DNA of 64,000 nucleotides from Salinispirillum marinum. Its GTDB lineage: Bacteria > Pseudomonadota > Gammaproteobacteria > Pseudomonadales > Natronospirillaceae. The notes beneath the pieces are model-generated. The model was not told the DNA's origin and did not search any database. It saw only the letters and a list, made by a program, of their open reading frames with translations. The stretch lies in NCBI RefSeq assembly GCF_042651565.1, contig NZ_JBHSDF010000002.1. The stretch is one strand, 5' to 3'. A program made the translations under genes and the position numbers. Of this stretch, positions 62,807 through 64,000 are shown piece after piece (the first letter of the stretch is position 1; each line of letters starts with the position of its first letter).

Positions 62807-63399
62807 CGGTTAAACCACCACTGGCGATCGTTCGACACAATGGAAAATATTTTTTCATATCCCTGCTGCATCGGGTGAACTTTATCGTGCGCAGCCAGCT
62901 CTCGCTTGTACTGCACATCGGTGTTCAACGGCTTAAACACATCAATAAAGGGAATGTGCAGGCTGCGCGCCAATTCCGCCTGCCCTTGCACCAGACGCAG
63001 GACGCGGCTGTTGTGGCCCGGCTCATAAACCGGCGGCGGCGACACCAATAGCACTTTGAAGTGCGGCTTGGCGACTTCCAACATGGTTTTCAGGTTAAGG
63101 ATACTGTCGCGCAGGCCCAATACCGGCTTTTCATCGAGAATACGGCAATCTTCGACGCCCATTTGCAGCACCACCCGACTGTCGATGTGCTGCAACAAGC
63201 GGCGCTCTACTTCGTTGGCAAAGTGTTCCCGTATAATGGTCGAGGTATCACCGGACACCCCTAAAAGATAGGGGACAAAAGGCTTGCCATTGCGTGCACT
63301 CAGCATCGCCAAACGCCCGACCCAGCCGAGGGTCGTTGGATCGCCCAAGCCTAACCCGAGAGAGTCGCCAACGAATGCAATGTGTGGAGTATCGGACAT
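62803..63399 (-). CDS. SGNH/GDSL-type hydrolase
   Basis: 198 residues. Block I FVGDSLGLGLGD contains the catalytic Ser, LLGVSGDTSTIIREHF supplies the Gly, and the end HDKVHPMQQGYEKI the Asp-x-x-His pair. Block III is VLQMGVEDC, where Asn is replaced by Val-Glu, so it is slightly atypical. I use the ATG at 63399 because homology begins there. The substrate is unknown. Confidence 0.82.
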   Translation of the reverse strand: MSDTPHIAFVGDSLGLGLGDPTTLGWVGRLAMLSARNGKPFVPYLLGVSGDTSTIIREHFANEVERRLLQHIDSRVVLQMGVEDCRILDEKPVLGLRDSILNLKTMLEVAKPHFKVLLVSPPPVYEPGHNSRVLRLVQGQAELARSLHIPFIDVFKPLNTDVQYKRELAAHDKVHPMQQGYEKIFSIVSNDRQWWFNR

Positions 63400-63519
63400 A
63401 GGTAACAAAACTCTATTCTTATCGTCTGCCTGAAGCTTAACAGACTCCCAAGAATAGAACAGTGTTACATAAAAACAAAGCCTCAATAAGAGGCCTTAAG
63501 TGGGGCAACATGAAACCGT

Positions 63520-64000
63520 TTACAGCAAATGCGTCAGTGTCTGTTCGACCAGTTGATACGCCTTACGCTCGTCAATGTCAGAATTCTGCACTTTAAAGAG
63601 CAAACCGTTCACCAACCCGAGGTAACCTTCGGCACGCAGCTTGTCGCCATCCAGCGCTTGCCGGAGCGTTTGCTCGATCTGGCTGTATTTGGCGTGATTG
63701 AAAATAGACTGCTGCCCCCAGTGCCCTGGCAAAAATAACAAAGACATCTGTTGCCGATGCATGAGCCAGAAGTCGGCATACGCCAACAACAACCCTTTGG
63801 CATCTAAGGTACTGGCTGCTTGATCCGTCAGGCGATCAATCAATTCGTCCAGTGGCGTTGCCACCATGGCATCCAGAATTTCTTCTTTATTTTTGAAGTA
63901 ATAATAGATGGACGGTGGGGCACAAGGGATCAGCCCAGCAATTTTACGGATGGACACGCCCTGTGCACCATGCTCTTGCAGCAAACCGGAGGCAGTGTCC
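63520..64000 (-). CDS. TetR/AcrR-family regulator (N-terminus beyond window)
   Basis: The visible part has the DNA-binding helix-turn-helix GVSIRKIAGLIPCAPPSIYYYF followed by a TetR ligand-binding domain. The frame stays open to position 64000 (DTASGLLQEHGAQ), so the gene begins outside the window; the TTG at 63984 is probably not the start. Target genes are unknown; the SGNH gene is 120 bases downstream on the same strand. Confidence 0.85.
   Translation of the reverse strand, partial: DTASGLLQEHGAQGVSIRKIAGLIPCAPPSIYYYFKNKEEILDAMVATPLDELIDRLTDQAASTLDAKGLLLAYADFWLMHRQQMSLLFLPGHWGQQSIFNHAKYSQIEQTLRQALDGDKLRAEGYLGLVNGLLFKVQNSDIDERKAYQLVEQTLTHLL

Noticed and set aside
1..64000. CRISPR arrays, rRNA and tRNA genes
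   Set aside because: I saw no regularly spaced repeats and no rRNA or tRNA-like sequence by eye; a tRNA scan would be needed to exclude a single tRNA.

Overview
The window is a chromosomal segment of a gammaproteobacterium, probably a marine Oceanospirillales-type organism. The evidence is the core gene order (trmJ/suhB, queA-tgt-yajC-secD-secF), an FNR/Anr-type box before hemN, a B12-controlled btuB and a TPP-controlled thi operon. I could not search databases, so family names rest on motifs I can read and the genus is a guess.

Layout. 1-9.1 kb is housekeeping: cysE (cut by the window edge), trmJ, a divergent suhB homologue that has lost its catalytic residues, a patatin-like lipase, and the queA-tgt-yajC-secD-secF block. 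9.1-22.4 kb is envelope and redox: a small outer-membrane barrel, a cobalamin riboswitch with btuB, two DUF1800-like/DUF1501 gene pairs facing each other around a TlpA thioredoxin-DUF4266-DUF3570 operon, then apbE. The DUF3570 protein carries a sequence that fits the ApbE flavinylation motif. 22.4-33.6 kb holds fadE, a CBS protein, a 5'-nucleotidase lipoprotein, a histidine kinase/c-di-GMP phosphodiesterase pair, fbp and an EamA exporter.

33.7-46.0 kb is accessory DNA and looks like a gene-cassette array without an integrase. Three good attC-like sites and four weaker ones separate small genes on the minus strand. Five toxin-antitoxin operons all lie on the plus strand. An IS3-family element has cut one cassette gene so cleanly that the original frame can be rebuilt. 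An IS91-type transposase remnant, a DUF4263 (Shedu-like) nuclease gene and an unrecognised 431-residue gene lie at the far end.

46.1-51.9 kb is the thiamine operon (TPP riboswitch, thiC, fused thiDE, thiS, thiG, thiH). 52-64 kb holds an MscS-like channel, a CYTH protein, hemN, and a sigma-54 activator next to a sigma-54-promoted pair (a carbonic-anhydrase-like protein and a SulP transporter). It continues with a split YeeE/YedE transporter, a glycosyltransferase, trpS, a PlsC-like acyltransferase, an SGNH hydrolase and a TetR regulator cut by the window end.

The most promising unfamiliar systems are the DUF3570/DUF4266/TlpA/ApbE flavinylation cluster, the sigma-54-driven carbonic-anhydrase-like plus SulP operon, the integrase-less cassette array with its nuclease gene, and the catalytically dead SuhB.
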